Under the pieces are notes generated by a model that was given only the letters and a program-made list of their open reading frames with translations, was not told where the DNA came from and did no database searches. Of a stretch of 64,000 bases of DNA, positions 1 through 11,459 are shown piece by piece. How positions within the stretch are numbered: position 1 is the first letter of the stretch; the number at the start of each line of letters is the position of its first letter. This DNA comes from Siphonodentalium dalli (lineage: Eukaryota; Mollusca; Scaphopoda; Gadilida; Siphonodentaliidae). The position numbers and the translations under genes were made by a program. The DNA lies in assembly GCA_032622095.1 (NCBI GenBank), contig CP136066.1, positions 149,761,559 to 149,825,558 on the forward strand. The letters run 5' to 3'.

Positions 1-208
1 ACCACGTTATTATTACCCGTACATTCGTTTCCAGGCTCGGTACTGGTTCGTGGTCCCGTGAGCTCTAGAACCAGACTGAGTCATTTTATAAAAAAAAATG
101 TGTTTAAGTATTCGTGTTTAATGCATTGAATAAACAGTAGACATTATAATCAGACTGTTAAGGTACGAAATGTTAATATTACAGAATTATACACAACAAT
201 TTAAGTTA
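1..208. other. No gene seen, left edge
   Basis: AT-rich non-coding sequence. I see no open frame, structural RNA or repeat family that I recognise before the foldback element that begins at about 209. Confidence 0.5.
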
Positions 209-542
209 CTGATGCTGCAGGGTTCACTCTCACAAAAAAAGTGCTGAAGGGTGCACAAGTTTTGAAAATGTTCTGAAGGGTACAAGGGTTTGTGATCAGC
301 GCAAACACAGTTACTTTAACTGTTTCTGAATGCTTCACCCATCAGAAGTTTGTTTTCAGTTTATTTTAATTTACATTGGAACGAAAAAACGAAAAATTCT
401 CTTACACAAATCATGGCAGACCCGAAAAATAAACGGCATTTAGAAAGATTTCAACAACATGTGTACCCTTCAGCACATTTTCAGAACCTGTGTACCCTTC
501 ATAACTTGTTTTGTTGTGAGTGACCCCTTCAGCGTCACTGAT
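209..542. mobile_element. Foldback MITE with ~80-bp inverted arms
   Basis: The left arm (about 209-287) carries GCTGAAGGGTGCACAAG and TTCTGAAGGGTACAAG. The right arm (about 461-542) carries the complement of the same words in reverse order (GTGTACCCTTCAGCAC, TGTACCCTTCATAAC). The outermost parts also pair: TGATGCTGCAGGGTTCACT against AGTGACCCCTTCAGCGTCA reversed. The spacer holds no ORF. This looks like a non-autonomous DNA transposon; superfamily and target duplication are not clear. Confidence 0.6.
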
Positions 543-1228
543 ACGCAGATATGACTTGTAAATTTGCTTCCATAGCATATTTATGATATAGAAACCGTTC
601 TCGGAACTCTTGACATTCCGAAATTATGAGACCCATGTTCGAGATGAGGTATCAGACTTGATAAGTGGGCAGACCAAAGTTTAATCTATTATTGAAGTTA
701 TTTTCCACAAGTTAGTCAGATAACGGCGACTGTCAATAAAACACTCAACGTGCATATACCTGGTGCTGAAGAACAAATGGTCAATGCGTTTTTTTCTTCT
801 TTTCAGGCTAATTACCAACAGGCTGAACAAGTCAACTTTGGCGATTATTTGCTTTACCGTGTGTGCCGACTGTCTATTGTCGGCGAAATGGTACTGAAAG
901 ATGTGTGGCCATTTGTGTGTCACACACTTGGTGTCTCGATGCTACCGAAAGAAAATGTGGAGGAGTAGTTCCTTGGAAAACTAGAGCACAACAACAAAAT
1001 ACTCGTCCATGATTTTCGAGGTAGTGGGGCTGATTAATAGTTGGTGTCGACTGTTAAGGGTACTTCTACACGTTTTATCGGTGGTTGAAGCAGGATCAAA
1101 ATCTTTGAAAAAAAACAACTGACAAGATTCTGCAATCAATCCCAACTCAATATAATTCCATTAATTCCTCGCCCATGTATGGAATGTTTCGCCTGTTGGT
1201 TATTGGCTTGATATAAAGTCTCATGTTG
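543..1228. other. No supported gene
   Basis: An open stretch of 72 codons (750-968, plus) and an overlapping one on the other strand have no recognisable domain, and nothing around them supports coding. I see nothing else here. Confidence 0.45.
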
Positions 1229-1470
1229 GCCCGGGGTAGAATAGGCCTACTGCCCCATTGCGAGGGGAAAGAGTCTTCTATTGTAATGCCTCGTTTGCTG
1301 TGAGGTGCGTCCTGAAGAGAGTGGAGAAGGGATCCGGGTAGTTAAGTGGGCCACAACGCCGACAGTGCTTAATTACTGCAGGGCCATATACTATAGAATA
1401 CAATCTTGGTAATAGCTGGTTCATTTTGAGCCGTACGGAAGGTGTCGAGTGCGATAGACCACTCAATCTA
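1229..1470 (+). repeat. SINE-like interspersed repeat, copy 1
   Basis: It begins GGCCCGGGGTAGAATA, then GCCCCATTGCGAGGGG, and is clearly richer in GC than its surroundings. The same head recurs at 3766, where the shared words extend to 'GTTTGC(C/T)GTG'. Heads of this kind are common in mollusc genomes. I see no clear tRNA A and B boxes, so SINE is an inference from size and repetition. Confidence 0.5.
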
Positions 1471-1918
1471 ATAGCGTAAGCGATTTCTTGTAAATCACAA
1501 AAGGCAAATCGAGTACTATTGACAACAGTTCGTTAAATGCACATCTAAAACATTTGTGATTTTGTCAAGGTCAATTACTCTAATGATATATGCGAATGAT
1601 ATGGCCTAATGCCTATTTGTATCAGATGGTGGGTGACTTAGTTGATGTGTAAAGGTAATTATATATGTGTGACTAGTATCTGATACTTGGGTTATTTTGA
1701 CCACAATTGCGCACGGTGAAAATTCATTCCATCTATTTTTCCCACCTCGATTGCGTATATATAAAAGCCATATATAGGAAATCCAATGCACGCGTGATGT
1801 TAACCCACCCAACCAATTCATAGTTGCACCCCATGGCCGTCAGCTTGCTCACCCTCTGTAATTGTTACTACACTAGTACAGAGTCTCGTTTTCGTTGCGA
1901 ATGTGACTAATACAGAAC

Positions 1919-2806
1919 ATGGCGTATTAGTCGGACGAGGAATTGGAATTATTTCTTCATGATGGAAATGCTCGCCGAGAACGTCTCTTTAAGGAACGTC
2001 GGTTCAATGTACGAGCGGAATACGAATTCAACGAGAGATACCGAGTGCCAGAAAGTGTGGTTGATTATTTAGTGGGAAATAGGCGGCCACTTCGCTCCTA
2101 ACGCGGACAATAGCAAGCCATTATCTCCAAGGGAGCAAATCCTAATATTTCTACATTTCCTGGGAACAAATGCATTTTACTATGTAACACAAGGTTGTCA
2201 CAGCGTTGGTAAAGATACTGTCAAGCGAATCATCCACAAGGTAACCCCTCTTGTTGACTTCGCACCCGAGTTTATAAGATGGCCAGATCATACCATTGCT
2301 GTGGCAGAGAAGTTTTTTTTAGATGTGTTGGGTACCCATCATCTGCATCATTTAACACCCGAGAGTATAAGATGGCCAGATTACACAATTGCTGTGGCAG
2401 AGAAGTTTTTTTTAGATGAGTTGGGTACCCAGCATATGTGGGATCATCGATGACTCGCACATCAGAGTAATTCCTGCCAGTGTCGACGAAGCTGCGTATG
2501 TCAATCGACACCACGTACATAGCCTGAACATCGCGATCGTTTTTGGTCCCGATCTCGAAATATATTTCGTGACCACTCGAGCAACAGGAAGCTGGAATGA
2601 TTCCCATGTTGCGCAAGAATCGACATTGTGGCGTGAATTTGATGACCGAAGCAGGGGACCATTTCCGACAGCTGTCATGTTGGGAGATAGAGCGTACGCT
2701 TGCCCAGACATTCATGCGTCAAGATGATGTCAACAACGAAGTTGGGAACGGGGAGAGACGCGACGAACTACTCCAGCTGTTAAGAGTGGAGTTGCCATAT
2801 TTGTGA
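1919..2806 (+). pseudogene. Broken PIF/Harbinger (DDE_4) transposase
   Basis: Translations in several frames give the order of a Harbinger/HARBI1-like nuclease. First is the N-terminal segment, with a stop at codon 4. Next is an 'SPREQILIFLHFLGT' helix-turn-helix region, then 'FIRWPD', then the first catalytic motif as IDDSHIRV (usually DGTHI). After that come SVDEAAYVNRHHVHS-like sequence, the second Asp region 'SWNDSHV' and 'LGDRAYACP'. The part with the third acidic residue is missing: the frame jumps to a C-terminal piece 'VGNGERRDELLQLL' that ends at 2806. Together with stops, frameshifts and an internal 93-bp duplication, this is a dead copy. I found no convincing terminal repeats or 3-bp target duplication. 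Confidence 0.8.
2262..2437 (+). repeat. In-frame tandem duplication inside the Harbinger relic
   Basis: The segment starting CACCCGAG at about 2263 is repeated starting at about 2356, an offset of 93 bp (31 codons). Both copies encode a version of 'IRWPD-TIAVAEKFFLD-LGT'. They differ at several bases, so the duplication is not recent. Confidence 0.8.
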
Positions 2807-3605
2807 TATACTCGTGCGCAACCAGTGAATACGTGTTATGCATGTACTGTTCTTTTTTAAATATGCCTGCATGCATGTACATTTACTTATTTACTGTCCC
2901 ATTATAAAATTTAGAACAAATTCTTGGGCATAACATAAATTGACGTGGGGTAGTTACGTGGCGACCGGGATGTTTTGGGAGAGGGGGTCCCATCCCCCAA
3001 ATTTGTCAAAATGTTTAATAGTTGGAAATTTCATGCCTGACACATTAGTTGGGAACCACAAATATATTGAATGTGTATACATAGTTTGATATTCCAACCT
3101 TAAATTGGTTTGAGTTGTTGTTTTGAGACCGGAAGTCGAACATTTTTCAACTTCAATTGTTTTGACTGAGTAGGTAGGTCATCAGTTGAAACTATTCGAA
3201 CCATAATTATAAGGTGCAATCGGTGGTATGTTCAATAAATATATAAGTTGGAAAATTACAATCCAAAGGGTGTGGGAAATTGAAGTCCATTGTGATGGAA
3301 TAATTGAAACACTTTCTTTGTAACATTTTCGGCTACATGATCTTCATCGGCTTTATGGATACATGTTTCACTATATTTCCAAGAGTACACCTTGAAATAA
3401 CGACTATTCTGTCATCTTTCAGATGCAATGAAATACATGTTAATAAACCTGACGAAGACCCTTTGGCTGAACATTTCTTATAAAGAGAGTGGAACACATT
3501 TACGATAGCAAGGGTTCAAATTTGTTATCAAGTGTTCAGTGGAGCGATTGCTAGGTGGACACCCTGAACGGACACGCTATAACCACGTGCGAACTTAACA
3601 ACCCC
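2807..3605. other. No gene seen
   Basis: AT-rich sequence with no credible ORF (the longest is 65 codons, with no domain). I recognise no repeat family here. Confidence 0.45.
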
Positions 3606-3765
3606 TTAAAGGGGTACAGTACAATAAATCCAGCCATTTATGGGACCTCTCCCTTTATACTCAACCAAATATATGCAACAAATAAGTTAATCGGAGCCTT
3701 GGATTACTGTAAAATACACTCATGTGATCTATTAACAATGCAGACAACATAGTAATTACTAAATT

Positions 3766-3915
3766 GGGCCCGGGGTAGAATATGCCTATCGCCCCACTGC
3801 GAGGGGTAAAAAATCCCCTAATGTGGCAACCTGTTTGCCGTGCGTGCATCCCGTGGGGTGTGGTGTAGGAGTCCTGGAGGTACTAGGGCGGTCATATCAC
3901 GTGAGGCATCGACCT
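3766..3915 (+). repeat. SINE-like interspersed repeat, copy 2
   Basis: Same head as the copy at 1229 (GGCCCGGGGTAGAATA, then GCCCCACTGCGAGGGG), followed by CCCCTAATGTGGCAACCTG. The homology weakens after about 150 bp. It lies within the TTAA-flanked element. Confidence 0.5.
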
Positions 3916-3920
3916 GATCA

Positions 3921-4200
3921 AATGAGTAAGGCGTTGATGCAACATCATTTCCTGAGATAAAACAGGTTGAATTATATGTAATGAAACAACATACTGAAAT
4001 GCATCATTAATACCTCAATCCATGATTATAATTCTGCTTGTACTCGATTTCCATAAAGCTACATGATACTGGTTCTAATAAATGTTATACACACAAAGAT
4101 GTTAGCAATTTTGTGTATATATAATCGTGTATATATTTTCTTTATCGAAGCTTCTCCATATATATCTTGGCACAGCTGGATGGTGATAACTGCTGCTGCT
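3921..4200. repeat. Interspersed repeat R1, copy 1
   Basis: This aligns in the same orientation with 14002-14340. Shared words include ATGAGTAAGG-GTT-ATGCAACAT, GCATCATT, TTGTACTCGAT, AGCTTCTCCA and GTTGGATGGTGATAACTGCTG or a close form. The copies are strongly diverged (roughly 70 percent by eye). No coding function can be assigned. Confidence 0.55.
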
Positions 4201-4726
4201 TATTATCTAGTATATCAGCAGTGATGACTCGATAGATGATGTTGCCGTGTGTAATAAGTCGGCAACTTGTCTAGCATAATGCAGCTGAAGAAAAATTGAA
4301 CTGCCATTTAGATGGACATTGTAACAGAATACTTTCTTGCAATGCTGCAAATGTTCAGAACTGGGTAAAAGAGGCGTGTGATTGTTATTCCAAACGTTCG
4401 TGGACTTGATATTCTTACCAAAGAATAATGAATTGATATCTGTATATGCATAATCTGTATGGTTTTTCATAGTGGAAGAGCAAATTGTATCATTGGTGAC
4501 ATGTTGAACATGAGATCGATTTTGATGTTGACATATAAAGTCTTTTTTTCTTCATTTTAATCACAATGTTTGCATCGTTCATAGAGCACAGGTTTAGTTT
4601 ACACTAATCCATGGTTCAAATTCATCCATTTGTTGCTTTATTCTTCTTACACAGTATAAATGTAAATGGTCCCATAAATGGCCGGATGAAATAGTCGGAT
4701 GTAGTGCATGTACAGTACACCTTTAA

Positions 4727-6969
4727 TGATTTATAATTGTATCAGGGATGAAATATGTGTTAATACCCCCTCCCCATTTGCAATCCATGGACAATGGCAC
4801 CGAATTCCGTGATTTTATTTTGAAAACGTCAAAAATAGCTGAAGATTGGAATTTTCCGCATTTGTGAAAGTTTGAGATATCAGTCGTAAAATTCCAACTC
4901 GAAGGGGCGGGGAGGGTCACGTGCAATTATCATGTACTTTTTACCTGGATTTCCATGAACTTAAACAATACAAGTATAAATCAACAGTTTCTTCATAAAC
5001 TTGTAAAGTAACGACATGGTAGTTCAGTTGTTTAGTTTCTTTATATCCTCCAGCTGAAGTTTTAAGACACATGTTTTAAGTTTTTTTTTACAAATGTTCT
5101 TTAATCTCAGATTTTCTATTTCTAGGGTGAGTTTTATTATTTTTAGATTGAAAAAGTCATCGTTTAGAAGTTTGTCGATTCCCCTTACTTTGGCTTTCCC
5201 TTTAGCTGTCATGCTTGGTGGTGCCGGTGATTATGTTTCTGTGACGTTATTTGATGCACTAGAGTTCGATGTCTAGTTGTCCGCGTTTCCTTTTGTTCAC
5301 CATCAGGAATGTTCACATTTGAATTCGCCTGTGCCACATCCGATGTCGACCCCATTACGACAGGCGTGGGCTGGCACTGCCGTCGCGAATCTGCATATCT
5401 TAATATGTCAGATAATCTGGACAAAAAAATATTTACTACAGAGTAACTGTGAAATACATTATAGTACACATCTGATAAATTACCACTTTTTTACCTGCTC
5501 AATGTCAGAATGACCTATTAGATCATGATTATCTAGTCATCAACCTAAGCCCCTTCATCAGAACCAGACTTGTTATCATCTGTATTAGGATCGGCCGACC
5601 CTTAATCCCCCTGCAAATGTGAGCTCAATCAGTCACCATTACTAAGTAAGTCAGGACTTTTTTTGAAATATTACATTTAAATGCCACAAATATATTTATT
5701 CACATCAAATGGAATGAACAGAATGAAGGAGAAGTATGTGAGTATACAGTATACCACTATAACACTCAACTGTTGCACAAGACATGAGCTTACAAAATAT
5801 TACAAATCATTAAAATTGCATCCATGGGAAATGTTGATGAACGAGTAGACAATGCATGACTTGGATTAGAGAATTAAACAATATGCCTAGCACTTCAAAG
5901 ATCCCTGATATGTTACGAAATTAATTAATTGTGATACCTGCCCAGCAATAAAGTGGACATGTGGACTACAGATACCTCTTCTAACTTTGAAGCCCAATAA
6001 TTGTCATAAGGCTACTGAATAAGTTTTAAAACAATTTATGACTTAATTTCTGCAATTTCAAATATAATGGGGATTGATTGTAACTTATTTTGACAGTTCC
6101 ATTGATTTTTCAGGTGAAAGAGTTACAAGCCTTGTGTTTCACTAGGGGTGAGATATGACCATATGAAAGAGATATTTGAAGATAATATAAGCAGACACAA
6201 ATAAATAGTGGGGGTTTTTTTTGTTGCAATATTGTGAAATAAGTGTCCCACATATTAAAACGGTGTGTATCTCTTCTGGGCCTTAATCATAACAGATATT
6301 TTTATAAATCCCGATTTCAAGGCTAAAAATAACTATTATTTGTCTATAACGGCATGATAAATTGGTTTATTTCAATCGTAATTCACTGTATATATGTTAT
6401 CTGACCTGCAATGTTCCGTGACTGAGGCTGCTAACAAGATTTAGGTCTCCTTGGTAAAATCTGAAACTGTCCCATAAATGTCATAAGAAATTCTAAATAA
6501 AATTGATATTAATTTCCACGCATGTGTCCTCAATTCATATCTATTATGTTATACTCTGAAATCGATAGTACACTTACTGGGAAGAGATATACAATCGTTG
6601 GCGCTGACCGAAATTTTCTCTTGCCATGTTTTTGCCAAATGAAATTAGTTTTTGCCAAATTTCAAAATGATTGCCAAATTTAATTGAGGATATATAATTG
6701 AAGGAAATTCTCCTCTTTTATCATCTTTGTTTAATGTAAAACTTAACCACATTCACATGTAAATGTGTTAGTAAAGCAAGCTAGTATCAAAGAAGCAACA
6801 GAATCTAAGCAACACCAGGAATATCGTGTATTTGGAGTTTTACATGGATCATACAGACATGTAATATGTGTCCGATGACAACCCATTCATTGCGGCTATG
6901 TTTGACCACAGTGACCACAAGTTCTGGGCGTGCTGAGAGCTTGTGACTCGGACAATGTCGTCAGGCCGC
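4727..6969. other. Gene-free stretch
   Basis: Two overlapping short ORFs at 5024-5513 are on opposite strands, have no domain and are not convincing. At 6605-6690 the words TTTTTGCCAAAT and ATTGCCAAATTT recur three times. I see no other structure. Confidence 0.45.
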
Positions 6970-7471
6970 TTAAAGGCACGTGAGGCCTTAGTTGTCGAAA
7001 ATATTCATATTTGTTCTAATCACCGTAAACAGAAAAACATAAAAACGCATACAGTTTCGTTCATATATACCATGACCATCACGTAAACAGCATGTTATCA
7101 TAAAGACCTACTATATTTTACCTAAGCAAGAGCCTGATTGTGTTACAGAAGACCGCACAATGCTACTGGCTAATCACACACAAATGGCATAAACGCTCTT
7201 TATTAGTTCCATATCAGGAATTCACCAACAAAGAACGCTCTTTATGTTTACCATCATAATATAAACAAACACCAGAAAAGTTACTTTTTATGCTTTTGTT
7301 TACATAACAATGGTCAAACATTTGACAATAACATACTGTTGATGCGATATTTCTTATTTGTATACGGACAAAGTCTGTCTACATTTTGATGTTCTTTCTG
7401 TTTGTGGCGGTTTTTGACGGGTGAAAATATTTTCACAGGATACCCACCGCCAAGGCCAACCGTACCTTTAA
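6970..7471 (-). mobile_element. TTAA MITE family M1, copy 1 (inverted to copy 2)
   Basis: The ends are TTAA-AGGCACGTGAGGCC and, from the other side, TTAA-AGGTACGGTTGGCC. The inside is non-coding and about 90 percent identical by eye to the reverse complement of 8830-9332 and to 51567-52066. It contains the words TTGGCGGTGGGTATCC and CCGCCACAAACAGAAAG and a paired AATAAAGAGCGTT motif. TTAA at both borders fits a piggyBac-type target. The minus orientation is set by comparison with the copy at 51567. Confidence 0.8.
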
Positions 7472-8829
7472 AATAATTCGGGCGATAACCCAAATGGTGG
7501 ACGTTCTGTTTAAATCATGGTCAGTCTTCTCTTCATTCTTATACCTACCAGTGATGGCTTCAGGATTTACCCAACATAAGGGCTATGATCCCCAACATGG
7601 TGGCTATATTATCCCGGAAGCTAGCTGACTAACCATTGCATATTTCACCGAGAGGAGGGGCGGGACATGCATCACTCTGAGTCCTTAGTACAACTATGGA
7701 ATATTTAAGTAAAACATTGTGCATTCTTTCCCAGATAATCAGGACTGATACATTCAACTAAAACCCTTTGTTAATCGAAAGCTTTCGAGAACCAGCCCCC
7801 CAATCATGGATTATGGTCGAAAATGCTATTATCCAAGCCTGTACAGGCTAAAATTGTGACAGTTAGCAACTTTTACAACCTGTGGCTTGAGAAACTTTAT
7901 GTAAATTCTGGATGAAAAATGGCGGGGGTGTCACTTTTTAATTTCAACGCATCACCTGCATTAATTTTTTGGCGCTGTAATGGATATTTGCATGGAAATC
8001 CCAATTGTATGTTATCACAAGAGCTCGCTCTCAGATTATCCTAGCAGTCTCAACTAACCGGTATCGTCCTAAAAGATCTTCAAATTCTGCCGAATGTCAC
8101 ATCATCTTCATTGTTATTGTGAACGCTTAAAGATGATGATAGCTACCTCAGACTGTTTAGTTCATCATCACGGCGCTTCGCACTATATTTGGGAGTAAAT
8201 TTTAATTTACTTCGGTTAGTAGGTCATCCTCATCCAAGTTGCATATTTCTTCCCTGACAGAGTCCATTTGTTACTGGGAAAAAAACATGAGATTTCTTAT
8301 TTTGTTTCTCTTTTACACACATTAATTTTAAAAGTAATAAGCTCAGTTAATTGTATAATATCACTTTTATTAAGTTATGACTCTGGATGTCTACTGCTGA
8401 TAAAAAAAATTGTGGATTAAAGAACTCGAGAGAGTTTCCATCTCTCTAGGCGGCCAATTGTCATAAATTAAGTCTTTTGAAAATGGGATATCTCTAGAAG
8501 TTGTAGTCGAAAGAATTTGTGGCCATGAGTTGAGTTATAACTAGTTAATGAGTGGATGGGTCAATCATCATAGTAGATTATGTTATAAATGGCCCTGACA
8601 TGACTCCAAATTAAAATGAATCACCTATATGATTCGATATCTTCAGAAAATGGGAGTTTAATTCATGCAAGCTAAAAGTCAAAAGCTACAAGCGGAATCT
8701 TATAATAAGTACGCGCTCATCGTTGTACTAGTCAAAGTGCGACGAGCCTCTTATTGTTGAAGATTCACGTAATGTTGTGTTCTGAAATAGTCATACAGTG
8801 AGTTGAAAAGAAATATTTAACTTCCAACA
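7472..8829. other. Spacer between inverted M1 copies, no gene
   Basis: This 1.36-kb non-coding sequence is flanked by the two inverted 0.5-kb copies. It has no ORF longer than 60 codons and no transposase motif. It could be the body of a non-autonomous element with 0.5-kb inverted ends, or plain genomic sequence. Confidence 0.5.
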
Positions 8830-9332
8830 TTAAAGGTACGGTTGGCCTTGGCGGTGGGTATCCTGTCAAAATATTTCCACCCGTCAAAACCCGCCACAAA
8901 CAGAAAGAACATCAAAATGTAGACAGACTTTGTCCGTATACAAATAAGAACTATCGCATCAACAGTATGTTATTGTCGTATATTTGACTATTGTTATGTA
9001 AACAAAAGCATAAAAAGTAACTTTTCTGGTGTTTGTTTATATTATGATGGTAAACATAAAGAGCGTTCTTTGTGGGGTGAATTCCTTATATGGAACTAAT
9101 AAAGAGCGTTTGTGCCATTTGTGTGTGATTAGCCAGTAGCATTGTGCGGTCTTCTGTAACACAACCAGGCTCTTGCTTGGGTAAAATATAGTAGGTCTTT
9201 ATGATAACATGCTGTTTACGCGATGGTCATGATATATATAAACGAAACTATGCGTTTTTTAATGTTTTTCTGTTTACGGTGTTTGGAACAAATATGAATA
9301 TTTTCGACAATTAAGGCCTCACGTGCCTTTAA
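8830..9332 (+). mobile_element. TTAA MITE family M1, copy 2
   Basis: It begins TTAA-AGGTACGGTTGGCCTTGG and ends GGCCTCACGTGCCT-TTAA, giving 503 bp with TTAA on both sides. It is the inverted partner of 6970-7471 and is collinear with the third copy at 51567-52066. It carries AATAAAGAGCGTT at 9056-9071 and 9098-9111. Confidence 0.8.
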
Positions 9333-9700
9333 CTGAATTGCTCAAAATAAGTGTTATAAATTGTTTAAAAACTTATTTTGGCGTTAATATGCCAATAGTT
9401 AATTCTTGGGCTTCGGTGTGTGTTCTAGTCTAGACCACATTATAATTGTTGAGCATCAAACTGATCTAAATAAAATTGAGTTCTATATATAAACCTCTCA
9501 CATGTATACTCCGGAGAATGTCTCATGATGAGTAATAAAGTACACCCTCGATTGCCTGATTGTCATCTCCATGGTCGTTTCATAATTAATAAGCTCCAGC
9601 CTGCGACTTTTCTTGGCCTTGGCTATTGAAAATCCAAACTGGAGCCTTGTTGCATTTGGATAGAGTTCATGTATCTCCAACCCTAGCGTGTTCTGGAAAA

Positions 9701-10210
9701 CCGCACATTATCTGCTTATAATGAACTCGTTTTAGATAATGTGCTTAGAATCACCTCATTTTCATTCGATAATGTGCTGAAAATGAGAGCGTTTTAGTCA
9801 CATCGACTCATGAGACGATTCTAAGCAGTTTATGTGCGGACTTTGACACAAATAAACCAACTCACGACTTTTCAGCTGTACGCTCTTCATAATGTGTTTT
9901 CACTGTTGCCGCGCCATAACACGAAATAACCGATATGAGTCCATTATCTGCTTATTATTATAAGTACTTGATGTGTCAGCAGGAAATAAACAGGCCAGAC
10001 ACCTACAGTGCAGTCAGTTCCAGTACTGTTAGTGTTATGGTACCAGTACTGTTTATATCCAGTACTAACAAAAATTAATGAAAGAAATGCAACGAATGAT
10101 TGTGTACTGGTGTTGCGAGTATAAATTTAAAACGAGCGTGCCACTTTAACAACCACATCAAATAATCACATTGTGTACCTATTTCACATTATAGGTCGAT
10201 TATGTGCGTA
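9701..10210. mobile_element. Possible TIR-bounded element
   Basis: CCGCACATTATCTGCTTATA at 9701 is matched in inverted orientation at about 10188-10210 (read from the other side, CGCACATAATCGACCTATAA). The words ATAATGTGCT and ATTATCTGCTTAT recur inside. There is no ORF and no clear target duplication, so the boundaries are tentative. Confidence 0.35.
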
Positions 10211-11459
10211 TTTGTGCGAGGATATGTTGCCAACTGAAGCTCCCTTCTGGTCATGGTCCTATTGATGAGGACCGGGTTCCCAGTTATATCGTCCAGACCT
10301 AATAAGCTGACAGTTGGCTTTCCTATCAAAAGTGTTTGGAAACTTCAGTTTTCCAAACATTTTGGCATACAACCCATTTCAGTCAACGCCTGACACTAAA
10401 CTACACTGACTTCACTTTCGTATACATTGTGGAATCGTTGCCACCAATACATTTCTTTAAATGGCCAATTTAAGAAAGACTATATTGGCAACCGCTGTCA
10501 AACAAAAGAAACGATATGCCGCATATTCTGGGAATATACACTCATTCCTAGAAAATCTGTCCAAATGGACAATTTCAGCATGTCCCCATTTCACTAGCAA
10601 AAACTACACCGACACTGGGAATCACGAATAAGCGAAGGGATAACATTACAAATAATTTAATTTTGATTATTAAAAGATATATTTACAGAACAAAATTTAC
10701 ACCAGAACAACTCTATATGAATGCTTTAATTACGGGGCTCAACTTCAGGTATAATGGCTGTAAATGCGATGCATATTGAATATATGTTCGATACCAAATG
10801 GCTACTCACGAAACGAGCACTTGAAAGCAAAACCCAAAAGTAGATACACATGTTAAAAAGCCGGTCGAATAGATATCCAATATTCTGGTAGAATACATAG
10901 AAAGTCGATATATCGCGAACCATTCACGACACCTTGGTGGTTTGATTGTAAATGACAAGGACTTATTACTTTCACTAGAACAAAGGGAAACAACTCTATT
11001 GATATAAGTTTCTCTGGCATAGAGACCCACTCACCGCACCCTACCAAAAAAGAATTATGGAAAAATAAATATATAATATTGCCCACATCTGTTTGTCATC
11101 CGCTGACTATCGTGTTGTGGATCGTGCCCAATCTTCCATATTATTACAAATGAACACGTTCTATGTCCACAACAACTTAGATGCTCACAACAGGTGTGAA
11201 TGCAGAGTGAGACTGCGTTTGCGACAGTGATAGTTCACATCCCCTGCCTTGAAATATCTTATTCTAATTTATATGCGTGATATTCCTTGTATATTTTGTT
11301 ATTCAATAAAAAACAAATTTAAAACGAAACTGATATTTTTTGTGTTTTTGTCATTGTCATTCTATTTCTAAGGGATATTGTAGGTCAAAGCTTAAGGTTG
11401 AGAGATCTAGACTGAACTTTATTTTGCATGTCCAGTCAATATATATAGTGTAGTGACTT
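10211..11459. other. No supported gene
   Basis: Three overlapping short ORFs on the minus strand (10726-11086) lack any domain and occupy different frames of the same sequence. AATAAA occurs near 11306, but I cannot connect it to a gene. Confidence 0.4.

Larger units (their letters stand above)
3606..4726. mobile_element. TTAA-flanked non-autonomous TIR element, 1.1 kb
   Basis: The left end is TTAA followed by AGGGGTACAGTAC. Read from the other side, the right end is TTAA followed by AGGTGTACTGTAC. A second matching inverted word, GCCATTTATGGGACC, lies about 25-35 bp inside each end. TTAA at both borders suggests a TTAA-targeting transposase such as piggyBac. The inside has no ORF of note, but it carries a SINE-like copy (3766-3915) and a repeat also found at 14002, so it is either a composite or was invaded. 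Confidence 0.7.

Noticed and set aside
750-968. 72-codon plus-strand ORF with overlapping minus-strand ORF
   Set aside because: No domain, no splice sites that extend it, and mutual overlap on both strands.
2272-2715. 147-codon minus-strand ORF
   Set aside because: It lies opposite the Harbinger transposase relic and has no domain.
7231-7246. AAAGAACGCTCTTT read as a heat-shock element
   Set aside because: The unit nGAAnnTTCn is not exact, and most other copies of the motif lack the second half.
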